From contig NW_027184083.1 of the NCBI RefSeq assembly GCF_041296385.1, positions 2,790,001-2,854,000 on the forward strand: a stretch of DNA of 64,000 bases, written 5' to 3'. The notes beneath the pieces are model-generated. The model searched no databases. It was given only the letters and a program-made list of their open reading frames with translations, and was not told the DNA's origin. Position numbers and translations under genes: made by a program. Source of the stretch: Aphelocoma coerulescens. Lineage: Eukaryota > Chordata > Aves > Passeriformes > Corvidae. Shown piece after piece: positions 9,844-19,834 of the stretch; within the stretch, counting starts at the first letter, position 1; every line of letters starts with the position of its first letter.

Positions 9844-10999
9844 GTGGAAATACTGAGCCTAATATTAACAACTAAAGGCTCTGCAGAAGAAATTAGAAAA
9901 GAGATAATGAGTCAAGTGTTCCCAGGAGTCTGGGCCACAGATGTACCTGGGAGAGCCAAAAATGCAACCCCAATACAGATCAAACTCAAAGAGGGAAAAC
10001 AACCAGTTAGAATTAAACAATACCCCCTCAAAAAGGAAGACAGAGAAGGAATTAGCCCAGTAATTGAAAAATTCTTACAGTTAGGACTGTTAAAAGAGTG
10101 CCAGTCTGATTTTAACACTCCTATCCTGCCTGTCCTTAAACCTGATCGGTTGTACCAGGTGGTACAGGATTTACGGGCTGTTAACAAGATAACTGAAGAT
10201 CTCTATCCTGTGGTAGTGAATCCTTACACTCTATTAACATGCTTAACATCAGAGCTAACTTGGTTTACAGTTTTAGATTTAAAGGATGCCTTCTTTTGCC
10301 TCCCTCTCCATGAAGTCAGCCAGAAAATTTTTGTATTCGAATGGGAAAGCCCTAAGAGTGGGTGCAAATCTCAGCTCACATGGATGGTATTTGCCTCAAA
10401 GATTTAAGAACAGTCCCACCCTGTTTAGAGAACAACTTGCAAAAGACATAGAGTCCTGGGAAGCCCCACCAGGAGAAGGGAAGCTACTGCAGTACATGGA
10501 TGACCTTTTAATTGCTACCCAAACAGAAGAAGCTTGTGTAGCCTGGATGGTAAGCCTCTTAAACTTCCTGGGACTCCAAGGGTACAGGGTATCTAAGAAA
10601 AAGGCTCAGGTGGTGAAACAGAAAGTGATCTACCTGGGCTATGAAGTTAGTGCCAGGCAATGAACTTTGGGGCAAGATCGCAAAGAAGCGATATGCCAAA
10701 CCCTGAAACCCCAGACAGTGAAAGAGTTACGGACTTTTCTGGGGATGACAGGATGGTGCAGACTGTGGATTTACAATTACGGGCTGCTCGTGAAACCGCT
10801 ATACAAGCTCATTACAAAGGAAAGCAGAGATCTCCAGTGGACAAAGGAGGCCATATGGGCCTTCAGTCAGCTAAAGAATGCCCTCATGTCAGCTCTAGTT
10901 CTAGGACTTCCAGAGGTGAGTAAACCATTCTTTCTATTTTCCCATGAGAAACAAGGGATTGCCTTGGGAATACTAGCACAGGACCTGGGCCCATACTGA
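9844..10999 (+). pseudogene. pol: ERV copy A reverse transcriptase (broken)
   Basis: The first frame (9844-10407) runs from a pre-RT region through QYPLKKEDREGI, VQDLRAVNK and VLDLKDAFFCLPL, which are the RT fingers and palm of gammaretrovirus-like elements. A frameshift near 10380 moves the protein into another frame (to about 10663). That frame holds YMDD (10495-10506, the catalytic aspartates) and a thumb reading LGLQGYRVSKKKAQ. A stop near 10661 is followed by 10667-10999 with the conserved FLGMTGWCRLWIYNYG and PLYKLI connection. Frames change at least twice and another stop ends the piece. It is too broken to encode a polymerase. Copy B carries a related but clearly different RT. Confidence 0.85.
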
Positions 11000-11770
11000 C
11001 GGGCAGTTGCTTATTTCTCTAAGCAGCTAGATGCAGCAGCCAAAGGATGGTCTGGGTGCCTCAGAGCTGTTGCAGCAGTCGTGCTAAACATCCAAGAAGC
11101 ACGCAAATTCACCTTGGGTCAGAAAATGACTGTGCTGGTATCCCACATGGTGTCCGCGGTGCTGGAAGTGAAAGGCAGGCACTGGCTCTCCTCACAAAGG
11201 TTCCTGAAATATCAAGCCATCATGGCAGAACAAGATGATGTAGAAATAGTGGTAACTAACATTGTCAACCCAGCTTCCTTTCTCAGTGGAAATCAAGGGG
11301 AACCGGTACGCCATGATTGCCTGGAGACTATTGAAGACACCTACTCCAGCCGCCCGGATCTGAAGGATACTCCTTTAGAAGACGCAGAGACCTGCTTCAC
11401 TGATGGGAGCAGTTATGTCATCAGTGGAAAGCAGCATGCTGGGTATGCAGTTACCACCTGCCGAGAGGTGATAGAATCCGGACCCCTGCCAACAAACACC
11501 TCTGCACAAAAGGCTGAAATAATTGCCCTAACCCTTGCCTTAGAGATAGCAAAAAGAAAGAAAATAACCATTTATACAGATTCAAGGTATGTATTTGGGG
11601 TTGTACACTCACACAGGGCTGTTTGGAAAGAAAGAGGACTGTTAAATTCGCAGGGAAAGAACATCAAACATGCACAAGAAATAATGTGACTGTTGGAAGC
11701 AGTCCAGCTACCTGAGAAGGTAGCAATCATGCACATTAAGGCACATCAAAAGGTGAGCTCAGAATTGAAA
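11000..11770 (+). pseudogene. pol: ERV copy A connection and RNase H
   Basis: The longest frame (11081-11689, 202 codons) contains the RNase H domain. The first aspartate lies in CFTDGSSYV, the glutamate in KAEIIALTLALE and the second aspartate in IYTDSRYVFGVVHSH. A stop at 11687-11689 follows, and the reading continues out of frame with MHIKAHQK, which holds the late RNase H histidine block. The catalytic D-E-D residues are still readable, but stops on both sides separate the domain from RT and integrase. It is about as long as gammaretroviral RNase H. Confidence 0.82.
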
Positions 11771-11939
11771 AAAGGAAATGATCGGGTGGACAGAGAAGCA
11801 AAAAGAAGCAGCAAAAAGTGAGGTAACAACTGGAGCCTTGATCCCAGATGGACAACTTTCCCTAGAAGGTAAGCCAACATATAACAAAAAAGACAAGAAA
11901 TTGATTACAGATGAAGGGGGAACATTCAACCACGAGGGA

Positions 11940-12300
11940 TGGGCTATCACTGCAGAAAGAAAATTGGTTATTCCCTCCCATTTGCTATGGTCACTAGTAA
12001 GAAAAGAGCACCAGAAAACACATTAGAGAACAAATGCCTTATATAACTACTTAATTGAGAAAATTATCGCTAGAAATTTATATGAAACCATTGTGCAAGT
12101 AACCCGACAGTATAACTTTTGCCTCCAGACTAATCCCAAGAATACCCCCAAACCAAAAATGGGTCAAATTGGAAGGGGCCATAGGCCTGGACAGCAGTGG
12201 CAAATTGAATTTACGGAACTTCCAAGAAAAGAGGGGTATTGATATTTGCTAGTGTTGACAGATACTTTTTCAAGATGGCCAGAAGCTTTTAGCCTTGAGA
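11940..12300 (+). pseudogene. pol: ERV copy A integrase N-terminal part, first copy
   Basis: Readable in pieces are the zinc-binding region (SHLLWSLVRKEHQKTH, then YNYL and FCLQTNPKN) and the start of the catalytic core (GQQWQIEFTELPRK, YLLVLTDTFSRWPEAF). Frameshifts and stops occur throughout. The sequence then leaves integrase abruptly and becomes env-like after about 12390. A second, non-identical version of the same domain follows at 12885. Confidence 0.75.
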
Positions 12301-12389
12301 AGTTATGCATAAGAGAGAAGACATATGGTCTCAAGCCTTTATGCAGTTTACTGGACTCATGGGGAAATATTCTGATTTAAAAGATTTAA

Positions 12390-12880
12390 ACCTGCTTACT
12401 GTGGTCATGTACAGAAACCAAGTGTATACAAAGCAAGAATGGGAAAAACAAAAACCTTGACAACTTCAGGGAACTGTAAGAGAAGAAATCAAAATAGGAT
12501 GCCAAATGATTAACGGAACTACTCATAAAAAAAGCAACCCAAATTAATGTTTCAACTCCGCCTACAGACAAATATAATGAAATCTGTAGTCATCAAGTGA
12601 AGTGGATTGTTGGTATAATTTTACATTACTACAGATCATTGAAGTAGTTTGTCTTTGGGCCCAAGACAGTAATGGGCTCTCACTCAAATTCCAGATAAAT
12701 ACCATGGCTAGGCCTATTAAGCCTGAACCAAAGATTTATGAGATTCGCCCCTATGTAGTGAGGAACACAGGCCAGCAATTATTGCTGTTTAATCCAGAGT
12801 AGTCTCTTAAGCATGTAGAACTACTAATACAAATTAATATTTCTGAGATCCAACCAGCCTGCTCCCCTTTAATACAAACG
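12390..12880 (+). pseudogene. env: ERV env surface-unit fragment, unusual env type
   Basis: Broken frames read DCWYNFTL near 12605 and, further on, YEIRPYVVRNTGQQLLLFNPE and ISEIQPACSP. These match the env at 25.7-27.3 kb piece by piece (DCWYNFPL, FEIGPCIITKTGQQQILFNP, VSEIQPAC). It is therefore part of the same unusual env family, lying here between two integrase fragments. No signal peptide or cleavage site remains. Its position before integrase sequence cannot be original and implies recombination or nested insertion. Confidence 0.65.
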
Positions 12881-12884
12881 GCTT

Positions 12885-13216
12885 TAACTAAGAATAACAA
12901 GCTCATAGTACCTTCTTATTTGTTGTGGTCACTGGTGCAGAAAGAACATGAAAAAACACACGGGGGAATGGATGCTTTGTCCAATTATTTGAAAGATAGG
13001 ATTATGGCTAGGAGATTGCAAGGTGCAGTGATACAAGTAATTCGCTAGTGTGGTCTTTGCCTCTGAACTAATCCTAAGAATATTCCAAAACCTTTAAGTT
13101 GGACAAATTGGGAAAAGCTGCGGACCTGGGCAACAGTGGCAAATTGAATTACCCAGAAAAGGGGGGTATCGATACCTATTGGTACTAACAGATACCTTTT
13201 CAGGATGGCCAGAGGC
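12885..13216 (+). pseudogene. pol: ERV copy A integrase N-terminal part, second copy
   Basis: This repeats the domain seen at 11940: KLIVPSYLLWSLVQKEHEKTH, DALSNYLK, a degraded TNPKN block, GQQWQIELP-like sequence and the core start ending in GWPEAF. It differs from the first copy by many substitutions, so it is from another ERV lineage or an old duplication. A class II solo LTR interrupts it directly after the PEAF block. Reading resumes at 13554. Confidence 0.72.
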
Positions 13217-13222
13217 CTTTCC

Positions 13223-13553
13223 TGTAGAGGAATTCCTGGTGGAGCGGGGGCATATGATACCCCAGGAGAGCTTGGGCATCCCAGGGCTGTTGCAGAAGTA
13301 CCCCTGACAGGCTGAAAATAGGCTTGGAAGGCACCTGCTAGCCAGCAGCCTTGAACAGCCTTGGGAAAAGGTATACACTAGTCAGCTCCCCCGTTGCATA
13401 GAGGCTTTCTCGTGGGAATGGGGCGTGAACTTGGCAAAGTATAACTTGATGTAAGTAAACAATAAAACTGGAGCACGATGCTAAAATCGTATCGGTTGTC
13501 CATATCATGTCTCTGGCTGGATTCCCCTGCACCCGGGACCCCCCCTTGCTAAA
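13223..13553 (+). mobile_element. Class II solo LTR (plus orientation)
   Basis: This LTR is the inverted counterpart of the LTRs of the class II provirus at 13654-17707. It starts TGTAGAGGAATTCCTGG and ends CCCCTTGCTAAA, where the provirus LTRs have the equivalent of TTGCTACA. ACAATAAAACTGG near 13460 supports plus orientation. The flanks CTTTCC (13217-13222) and CTTTAG (13554-13559) match at four of six bases, an eroded TSD. Integrase coding resumes immediately after, consistent with simple insertion. Confidence 0.8.
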
Positions 13554-13653
13554 CTTTAGGACGGCTAAAGCATGAGAGGTGACCAAACCGTTGTTGCAAG
13601 AAAAAATACCCCACTTTGGAGTTCCAGCCACTATGTCTTCGGATAGAGGAAAC
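13554..13653 (+). pseudogene. pol: ERV copy A integrase core fragment
   Basis: About 100 bp of retroviral integrase, reading KAREVTKPLLQEKIPHFGVP then SSDRG, which holds the second catalytic aspartate of the D-D-E triad. It lies between a solo LTR and a class II provirus, both of which inserted in this gene. The catalytic glutamate region is not present on the far side. Confidence 0.78.
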
Positions 13654-14000
13654 TGTAGCGGGGGGGGGGGGGGGGGGGGGTCCCAGGAGCAGGGGAATCC
13701 AGCCAGAGTCACGACACGAACACCGATCCGATTTGAGCATTGTGCTCCCGTTTTATTGTTCGGTTACCCCAAGTTATACTTTTTTCCAAAGTTCACGCCC
13801 CTTTCCCATGAGAAAGCCTCTAAGCAGAGGGGGAGCTGACCAGTGTATACCTTTTCCCAAGGCTGTTCAAGGCTGCCCGCTAGCAGGTGCCTTGCAAGCC
13901 TATCTTCAGCCTGAGGCCCTGTCAGGGGTACTTCTGCAACAGCCCTGGGATGCCCAAGCCCTCCTGGGGTATCCTATATTCCACAAGGAATCCCTCTACA
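13654..14000 (-). repeat. 3' LTR of class II provirus, with expanded poly-G
   Basis: 347 bp, from TGTAGC on the + strand to CTACA. It matches 17374-17707 throughout. A run of 21 G at 13660-13680 replaces 7 G in the partner LTR. TTTTATTGTTCGG near 13752 is the minus-strand polyadenylation signal. Confidence 0.9.
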
Positions 14001-14029
14001 CATCCCCTGTTTTCTTTTTGGGCAACCCA

Positions 14030-14402
14030 GGTCTGGTCAATGATTTTTTGCAGCCCGGCTTTAAGGCAAAAAAAAAAATACACCCAAGTATTATTAAACC
14101 TAATATAACTACAAATAGCAATCAGCAGCCTTCTACTACCAAGCTACACAGCCATCTGGTGATACCCAGACTCTTAATCCAATCTCTCACATACCCTGGA
14201 ACTCTTCGCAGCCGTGGCCGTGAGCTAGTAGTAGAAAATCAATGGCTGCTAGATTTTGTAATATTGTATGTCTAACACTAGTAACATCTACACTTAAGTC
14301 ATCAAGCATCTGAGATGTTATGTTTAACTTATCCCTCTCCCAGCAAGCAAGTTTATGCAAAATAGCGTGAGCCCTGGCTGCTGAAGCACCAGGTAAAAAC
14401 AT
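14030..14402 (-). pseudogene. env: Class II env transmembrane fragment
   Basis: A minus-strand frame (14187-14402) contains VRHTILQNLAAIDFLLLAHG followed by GCEEF. This is the heptad and immunosuppressive-like region of alpharetrovirus-type transmembrane subunits and is nearly the same as in the env at 32.7-34.0 kb. Past a frameshift the reading resumes with a hydrophobic stretch of about 20 residues and a short basic tail ending near 14005, just before the 3' LTR. The surface subunit and fusion peptide are absent. Confidence 0.78.
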
Positions 14403-14901
14403 AGATGCTAGCCAAATTAACTGCCTTCACTCAATCTAAATGGGCAGATAGCTGATTGAAAATGTCCACTAATGCTCTTGTCTCAAGACAGTCAAAAAAC
14501 AATTTCTCACTCTACCTCTGTGTTTGGTGCTATACCCAAAAATTTATGCAAATCCCCTTCTTAGTTTTGCCTTTAGAGAGGGTTCCCCAACACCCACCAC
14601 AAGTCACTAGCAACCACCTAGGGCAGCTGTTACATTCGCCCAGGGTCACGCTACTTCTCCTGCTACGGAGAGTGGTGGATCTGGCAAGTCCTCAGCTCCC
14701 TCACTCAGCCACATCTGCAGCCTCTCCCAAGGCTTCTCGGGATGGAGGTCCCAGAGTTCCAGCTGTTATGGTAGTGGCGTCACTTTCCTCAGGAGCTGGT
14801 GCTGACTGCGCCTTCTCGCTTTGGGGTCTTGTATGAGTAGCATGGCACCATTTGCTGGGCACCCTTCTGGTCAGTGCTGAGGCGATGACTTGTCCCTGTT
14901 G
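14403..14901 (-). other. Class II provirus interior between env and gag
   Basis: About 500 bp where pol should start. No protease, RT or clear CCHC nucleocapsid motif can be read on either strand. It probably spans the deletion junction that removed pol, with some decayed gag C-terminal sequence near 14850-14900. Confidence 0.45.
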
Positions 14902-17117
14902 TTACAGGACATTCTGCAGCATTGCAGTAAAAGCAGCTGTTTGAGATGACTGTTCTGCACGACTAGTACAAACAAGCATCTCGTCTACATCTGCTCCTTG
15001 GGGCAGCATGGCAAGAATTGTCTTAGTTTGCCTATTAGCATTTTCAAATGCAAGTGTTTGGAACATTTGCTCCTTTAAGGCTGCTGACAAACGGTCGATG
15101 AACTGACCATATGGCTCTGACAGCCCCTGTCGGACTGCTGCATACGGGGGAGACTTCTTCTTTTCAGGTACTGACAACAAGGCTTTGTGGGCAAGAGTCT
15201 GTGACAACTGATGAATGACTACGGGCATGGTCAGCTGTGTTACCGTCGCTCCATAAGCTCCGCTCCCAGTTAGCATGTCAGCTTGGAGTGCATACAGTGG
15301 GTCTTGTGTGTCACCTTGGTGTTTGCTAGCTTCTTCTTGTGCTAGCCGCTTCCACGTTCGCTCCCAGAGCAGGAACTGTGAAGGGGTTAATAACAACTGT
15401 GCGATGCTGATGCAATCATTCGGACACAGGACATCTGCTGTAAAGATAAACTGCAGAATGCTTCTTGTAGCTTCAGACCGCAAGCCATGCGTGGTGACTG
15501 TTTGCTTGGCTTGCTGCAAGATCTTCCAGTCATAAGGTTCCCACTTTGCAGTGTCCCCTTGTATCTCTACAGGGCAAGAGAGGGCATTCACTGCTTGCCA
15601 ATCACCCTCAATGATTGCATCACGGATAACTCCATTCCATGTCTGTCGGAAGCCGCGGCGGGACGGGGAGCTCGGATCCCCGGTGGGGGGAGAAGAACAG
15701 ACACCAGCCAATATGGTTGAAAACTACACTCCCATTTATTAGCAGTCTAGAGGCACTTAAATAGTATACCAGCTTGTTAGCTTCTAAGTGGCTTACTTAT
15801 CAGGACATATTTCTATTTCTACACAATCAGACTACATTGGCAGTCTTCCACAGTCTTGTTATGTTCAAAAGAATCTTGCCCTTGCCTCCCTTATACTCCT
15901 AGATATCACACCTGCAAGTCCGTTACTCCCTGAAATTTCTCAGGCTGAAACTGTTTTGCTTTTCACAGAGACTTTCCCACGGAAAGTGTCACACACACAG
16001 GCCCAAAAACCTCCAGCTCAATAGCTTGCACAGTTCTTTTATTGATCCCAATAAATCCCTTCTCCAACACATGTCCTTCGCAATGGGTCAGTCCTCTCCA
16101 TCGGGGCTGATGGAAACGACGTGCGAAGGGAAGGGCTGTAGGCACTGTGCTCGATTCTCTCGATGGGAACGCAGGAGCTCTGGGTGCCAACTTGACTGGT
16201 GGGGCCACGGGACGCCACGGTGCTGATGGTGTAACATCACAAGCTTTGGACTCTAGCGCGTCTTGCTGTGTAGATAAGTCAGCAAGCTTTTTGATTACTT
16301 CTTGCATCATTTCTTGGTGCTTCTCCCCCTCTTGGGGCTGACCCCCGGCAGCCCCGGCTGGCTCTGGCTCTGCAGGCGACAAAACCACAGAAGCTACATC
16401 GCTGCCGGACGTTGCTCTGCTGTCTTGCAGAGGGGGGTCGCGCTCTGCCGCTTTTGGCCGGGAGTTAGGACCGCATGACTGCTCTGCTGCTTTCGGCTGG
16501 GCACCAGGACTGCCTGTGTCTCCTTCGCCCACCTGTGCCCCGCCCCCTGAGTCGGGCGGGTCTGCTTCTGCGTTCGCAGCCATTTGTCTCTCGGCCGTTG
16601 GAGGGATAACATCCTCCCCTGCCGAGTCCAGCAACTCCCACAGTCAGCGGACGGGTGCTGCTGTGCCTTTAATCGGTCTTCTTGCGGCCAGCCCGAAGAA
16701 CTGTGCTACCCTGGACTCCACTCTGGTCTCTGGCCACCGCTCCATAAGACCCCTATCTGTTTCTTTCCTGGAACTGCTACTCTCTAAAGCCTCTATGGCA
16801 GCCGCAGCCACTGTCCTCTCTGTTTTCATCTCTGCGAGAGTGCCAGTTACTGCCTTCCAGGTTAAGCCAAGAGCTTTAGTTTCTTTAGCTTCCTTTCCTC
16901 CCTCAATCGCAGACAGCCACAATTTATATCCAACTTCCCCCCACGCTTCCGTTGAGAACAAAAGCGAAGTGTAACTCAATAATCCATGTTCCCGGGCCCA
17001 CGTAACGAGGGCATTCAGATCTCGGTCTTTTACGATTTTGCCTCGCATAGAGAGAATATTAGCTAGGAGTCGAGGTCCTGCCTTGTAGTCCATAGCTTCT
17101 GTGCTGCGGGTATTCAC
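14902..17117 (-). pseudogene. gag: Class II gag (matrix and capsid, interrupted)
   Basis: Minus-strand pieces in order are: 17117-16644, a matrix-like helical domain (LLANILSMRGKIVKDRDLN); an in-frame TGA at 16646-16644; 16634-15963, a proline/glutamate-rich linker; and 15711-14902, capsid. The capsid has a typical class II N-terminal domain (WEPYDWKILQQAKQTV) and a major homology region (VRQGLSEPYGQFIDRL). An LTR-like insert of about 350 bp lies between linker and capsid (15644-15994). Gag would assemble virus-like particles at the membrane, but the stop, the insertion and the lack of a visible nucleocapsid make this copy defective. Confidence 0.85.
15644..15994 (-). mobile_element. Candidate solo LTR inside class II gag
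   Basis: The + strand segment starts TGTCGGAAGCCGCGGC and ends AAGTGTCACA. It breaks the gag reading. In sense orientation it carries AATAAATGGG near the end and a TATA-like ACTATTTAAG. No clean TSD was found. If correct, this is a third-level insertion (LTR in class II provirus in copy A). Confidence 0.45.
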
Positions 17118-17350
17118 TCAGCCGCGAGAAAATACGGTCTCCAGCCACTCGGCTTTGAGGTTTAGCCCCCGGCTTTACTTGGCTTTGGGACTTATCCTCC
17201 GGCTTTCTATTCTGCTTTGAGACTGGACCCCCGGCTTTACTTGGCTTTGGGGCCACCCGCTCTGGTTCCCCTGGCTCCGCCGCACCGATACGATGAAATT
17301 CGGAGTCTTACCGCATTGAAGCGAACCTGCCCGAAGCAAAACTCACTCGG

Positions 17351-17371
17351 GTCCCTGCCGTTCGGGCGCCA
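17351..17371 (-). other. Primer-binding site of class II provirus
   Basis: On the minus strand this reads TGGCGCCCGAACGGCAGGGAC, two bases from the 5' LTR end. It resembles the tRNA-Lys3-type PBS of many class II elements with a short insertion in the middle. The tRNA assignment is inferred. Confidence 0.6.
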
Positions 17372-17373
17372 CG

Positions 17374-17707
17374 TGTAGCAAGGGGGGGTCCCAGGAGCAG
17401 GGGAATCCAGCCAGAGTCATGACACGAACACCGATCCGATTTGAGCATTGTGCTCCCGTTTTATTGTTCGGTTACCCCAAGTTATACTTTTCCCAAAGTT
17501 CACGCCCCTTTCCCATGAGAAAGCCTCTAAGCAGCGGGGGAGCTGACCAGTATATACCTTTTCTCAAGGCTGTTCAAGGCTGCCAGCTAGCAAGTGCCTT
17601 GCAAGCCTATCTTCAGCCTGAGGCCCCGTCAGGGGTACTTCTGCAACAGCCCTGGGATGCCCAAACCCTCCTGGAGTATCCTATATTCCACAAGGAATCC
17701 CTCTACA
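17374..17707 (-). repeat. 5' LTR of class II provirus
   Basis: 334 bp, TGTAGC...CTACA on the + strand, followed by the TSD GGAAAC at 17708-17713. It pairs with 13654-14000. Confidence 0.9.
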
Positions 17708-17713
17708 GGAAAC

Positions 17714-17871
17714 AACTGAGAGAAATTGAAAAATATGTGTCTGGGGCCCAAAGCAGAGAATTAGATGGGCCAGTACATGATGTACAACCTGGAGATTATG
17801 TGTATGTTAAGTCTCTTGCTCAAAGTCACAGACGCAAGCCTGTGGGAAGGAAGGGATGTTTGAAGATGTAA
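17714..17871 (+). pseudogene. pol: ERV copy A integrase C-terminal part
   Basis: Reads KQLREIEKYV, SRELDGPVHDVQPGDYVYVK and SLAQSH, the C-terminal DNA-binding (SH3-like) part of a class I integrase. Joined across the class II provirus to 13554-13653, it still lacks about the last half of the catalytic core. The integrase therefore carried a deletion before the provirus inserted, because the provirus has an exact TSD and removed nothing. Confidence 0.8.
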
Positions 17872-17989
17872 ATATGCATTTGTGCAAGATGGGTTTCATG
17901 AGGCTTACCATCCGCCCATGAAGCTTATCCGATTTGGCCCTGAATGCTGTGACAAATGCTTGAGCAATTAAGTTTAGACTTAAAATAGA

Positions 17990-18860
17990 GGGGTATGCAA
18001 CAAAAGCATATTATGAACAAATTGACCGCAGTAAGGAGTGACTTAATTAAATTGCAGCAACCGTTGCAATCCTCCTTGCTGGCCCTGGGTAATAAGCATT
18101 GGAAACTGTCCAAAATATTACCAGATTGGGAAGATACAGAAGAACAAGACCATGAATTGAACTGTATTATACCCCTCTGAACATAGAATGTGGGCACGAG
18201 AAATTAAAAGCCAGTGGCAAACCATTAACCTAGAGCCCTGCTCTATGAGGGAGCAGTTAGGGTACATATGTGGAAGGATTTTAGGTAAAGACATTTGTTT
18301 GGACACAGACCAAAGCATTTGCCACTTTGAGGTGCATTTAATTAACCAAACAACGCAGCTAGTGTATACGGAAGAGGTTGCATCTGCCTCAGGATGGCAT
18401 GTCCCACCATAACGATAGACAATTTAATCATAAATGATAACCCAACTTAATTTGTGTATTTGGAATTTTACAAAAATTGGAGAATCACATCAGTATAAAA
18501 AGGCAAGCATGATTACTGTCCAAGAAGTCTTGCCTGTCCCTATAGGAATGAATCTGACATTTGTCTCATCATTGGTGGGATGTGCTTTTCGGATGGTCAC
18601 CGACAGCAACTGGTATACTCAATGCCTTGATTCATCCTATTCTTGTATTGCTCATTTTAGTTAGTGCAAGTTGGATTTTATCCATGGTGATGCTTGTTTG
18701 GTATTGGAAGATGCTGTGGAGAATAGCAACCTTGACATCACTATCCAAAGCGTATGGTTTAGTCTTGAATGAGAAAAAGGCTGGCCACGCGGCTTTGATA
18801 AATGAAGAGGAAATCTGTGTACTGAGTAAAAGAATTTACTCACTGTTAAAAGAGAAGTGA
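17990..18860 (+). pseudogene. env: ERV copy A env, transmembrane half, unusual env type
   Basis: Broken frames match the env at 27.3-28.7 kb along their length. Visible are NKLTAVRSDLIKLQQPLQSS, MWAREIKSQWQTINLEPC, KDICLDTDQSICHFEVH, PVPIGMNLTFV and a WSPTATGILNALIHPILV block (in another frame). The block leads into a hydrophobic membrane anchor (about 18630-18720) and a short charged tail. Stops and frameshifts occur every 60-100 codons. This copy confirms that the env type is a repeated family and not a one-off. Confidence 0.75.
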
Positions 18861-18863
18861 GGA

Positions 18864-19405
18864 ATGAAACATAGATTTAGAAGAAACATAAAGATTTTAG
18901 TTATAGGCCAGCTGTGTTGAGATTAGTTGGAATAGGAAGAACTTGGGCCCAGTGAGAGTTAATTAAAATAGTTAGGAGAGCTGGACCTGAAATGGGTTTT
19001 AAGATGTTAGTAACTGATTGCCAAATAACTGATGGTCTGTCATTTGCATGTGTGCTTAGCTGTGCTTAGAATGAGGAGTAGAAACATTGATAAGTTGGTG
19101 TAGGGAACAAGGACAATTACCAATTTCCTCCCTTGGTGGGAATGAAACATAGATTTAGAGGAAACATAAAGATTTTAGTCATAGGCTTGGTATTTCAGTT
19201 GTAGGCTTGGGCCCAGTGAGGTTTAATCAAAATAGTTAGGAGAGCTGGACCTGAAATAGAGTTTTAGATGTTAGTAACTGATTACCAAATAACTGATGAT
19301 CCATCATTTGCATGTTTGTTTAGCTGTGCTTAGAATAATGAGCAGAAACATTGATAAGTTGGTGTATAGAATAAAGACAATTACCAATTTCCTCCCTTTG
19401 TGGGA
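18864..19405 (+). repeat. Tandem duplication of about 275 bp in LTR U3-like region
   Basis: Two adjacent copies (18864-19140 and 19141-19405) start AATGAAACATAGATTTAGA and end CAATTTCCTCCC(T)T plus GTGGG. They differ by scattered substitutions and small indels. The position directly after env suggests a duplicated U3 segment of copy A's 3' LTR. Confidence 0.85.
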
Positions 19406-19834
19406 GCCCATCCAAAAGTCACTCAAGAAGAAACTTAGAGGTCACTGAAGTAATTAGAATTGTTAAAACTCAGAAAGGCAAAAAGGTCAAAGTGAAGAAG
19501 ATGAGTTACTTCATCTTCCTTAGGACCACTGACCCAATTCAAGACCACCGACTCAATTCAGATCACACACTACGCATGCTTAATGGCATGTAAACTCATC
19601 TCCATACGAAGCAGAGAATGGGAGGTGTCAACACTATGAATATGCATTTTGTATCTTGGATATTCATAATATGTGGAAATAAAAGGTATCATGTTTGCTT
19701 GTATTGGGGCCTGCGACGTAGGGAGCTATCCCATGCAAAAATGAAACATGCACTTTCTAACTCTAAACTGTTAGAGTTTTTGTCTGTCTCAGTTGGATAT
19801 CGATATTAGATAGATATTCATATTTTGGTAAATC
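18865..19834 (+). mobile_element. Putative 3' LTR region of ERV copy A
   Basis: Begins TGAAACATAG soon after env and a purine-rich AAAAGAGAAGTGAGGA. After the duplicated U3-like units come GAATATGCAT, AATAAAAGG (near 19679) and a GGAGCTATCCCATGC block shared in position with the 5' LTR at 2.9-3.5 kb. The two LTRs are strongly divergent, so calling them a pair is uncertain. Its right end abuts a truncated LTR of the next element. Confidence 0.45.

Larger units (their letters stand above)
13654..17707 (-). mobile_element. Class II ERV provirus, pol-deleted, 6-bp TSD
   Basis: Two direct LTRs (13654-14000 and 17374-17707) flank 3.4 kb of internal DNA. The perfect duplication GGAAAC lies at 13648-13653 and 17708-17713, and six bases fits class II (alpha/beta) retroviruses. 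Reading on the minus strand, the order is 5' LTR, PBS (17371-17351, TGGCGCCCGAAC..., close to a tRNA-Lys type), gag, then an env transmembrane fragment and the 3' LTR. Protease, RT, RNase H and integrase are missing, so the copy is non-autonomous. By eye the LTRs differ at about 10 positions plus a poly-G length change, so it is older than the alpha-like and ERVL proviruses here. Confidence 0.9.
2933..19834 (+). mobile_element. Class I (gamma-like) ERV copy A, decayed and multiply interrupted
   Basis: This is the envelope entry for a + strand provirus. The order is LTR (2933-3505), leader, gag remnant (about 6.0-6.7 kb), long noncoding internal part, pol (9.8-13.65 and 17.71-17.87 kb), env transmembrane remnant (18.0-18.86 kb) and a 3' LTR-like region. 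Its RT contains VLDLKDAFFCLPL and YMDD, a gammaretroviral layout. Later insertions at 4.28-5.92, 7.19-8.50, 8.77-9.30, 13.22-13.55 and 13.65-17.71 kb interrupt it. Two integrase starts with an env piece between them show that the copy is also internally rearranged. No pair of LTRs close enough to date it is present, and no flanking TSD was found. Confidence 0.6.
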
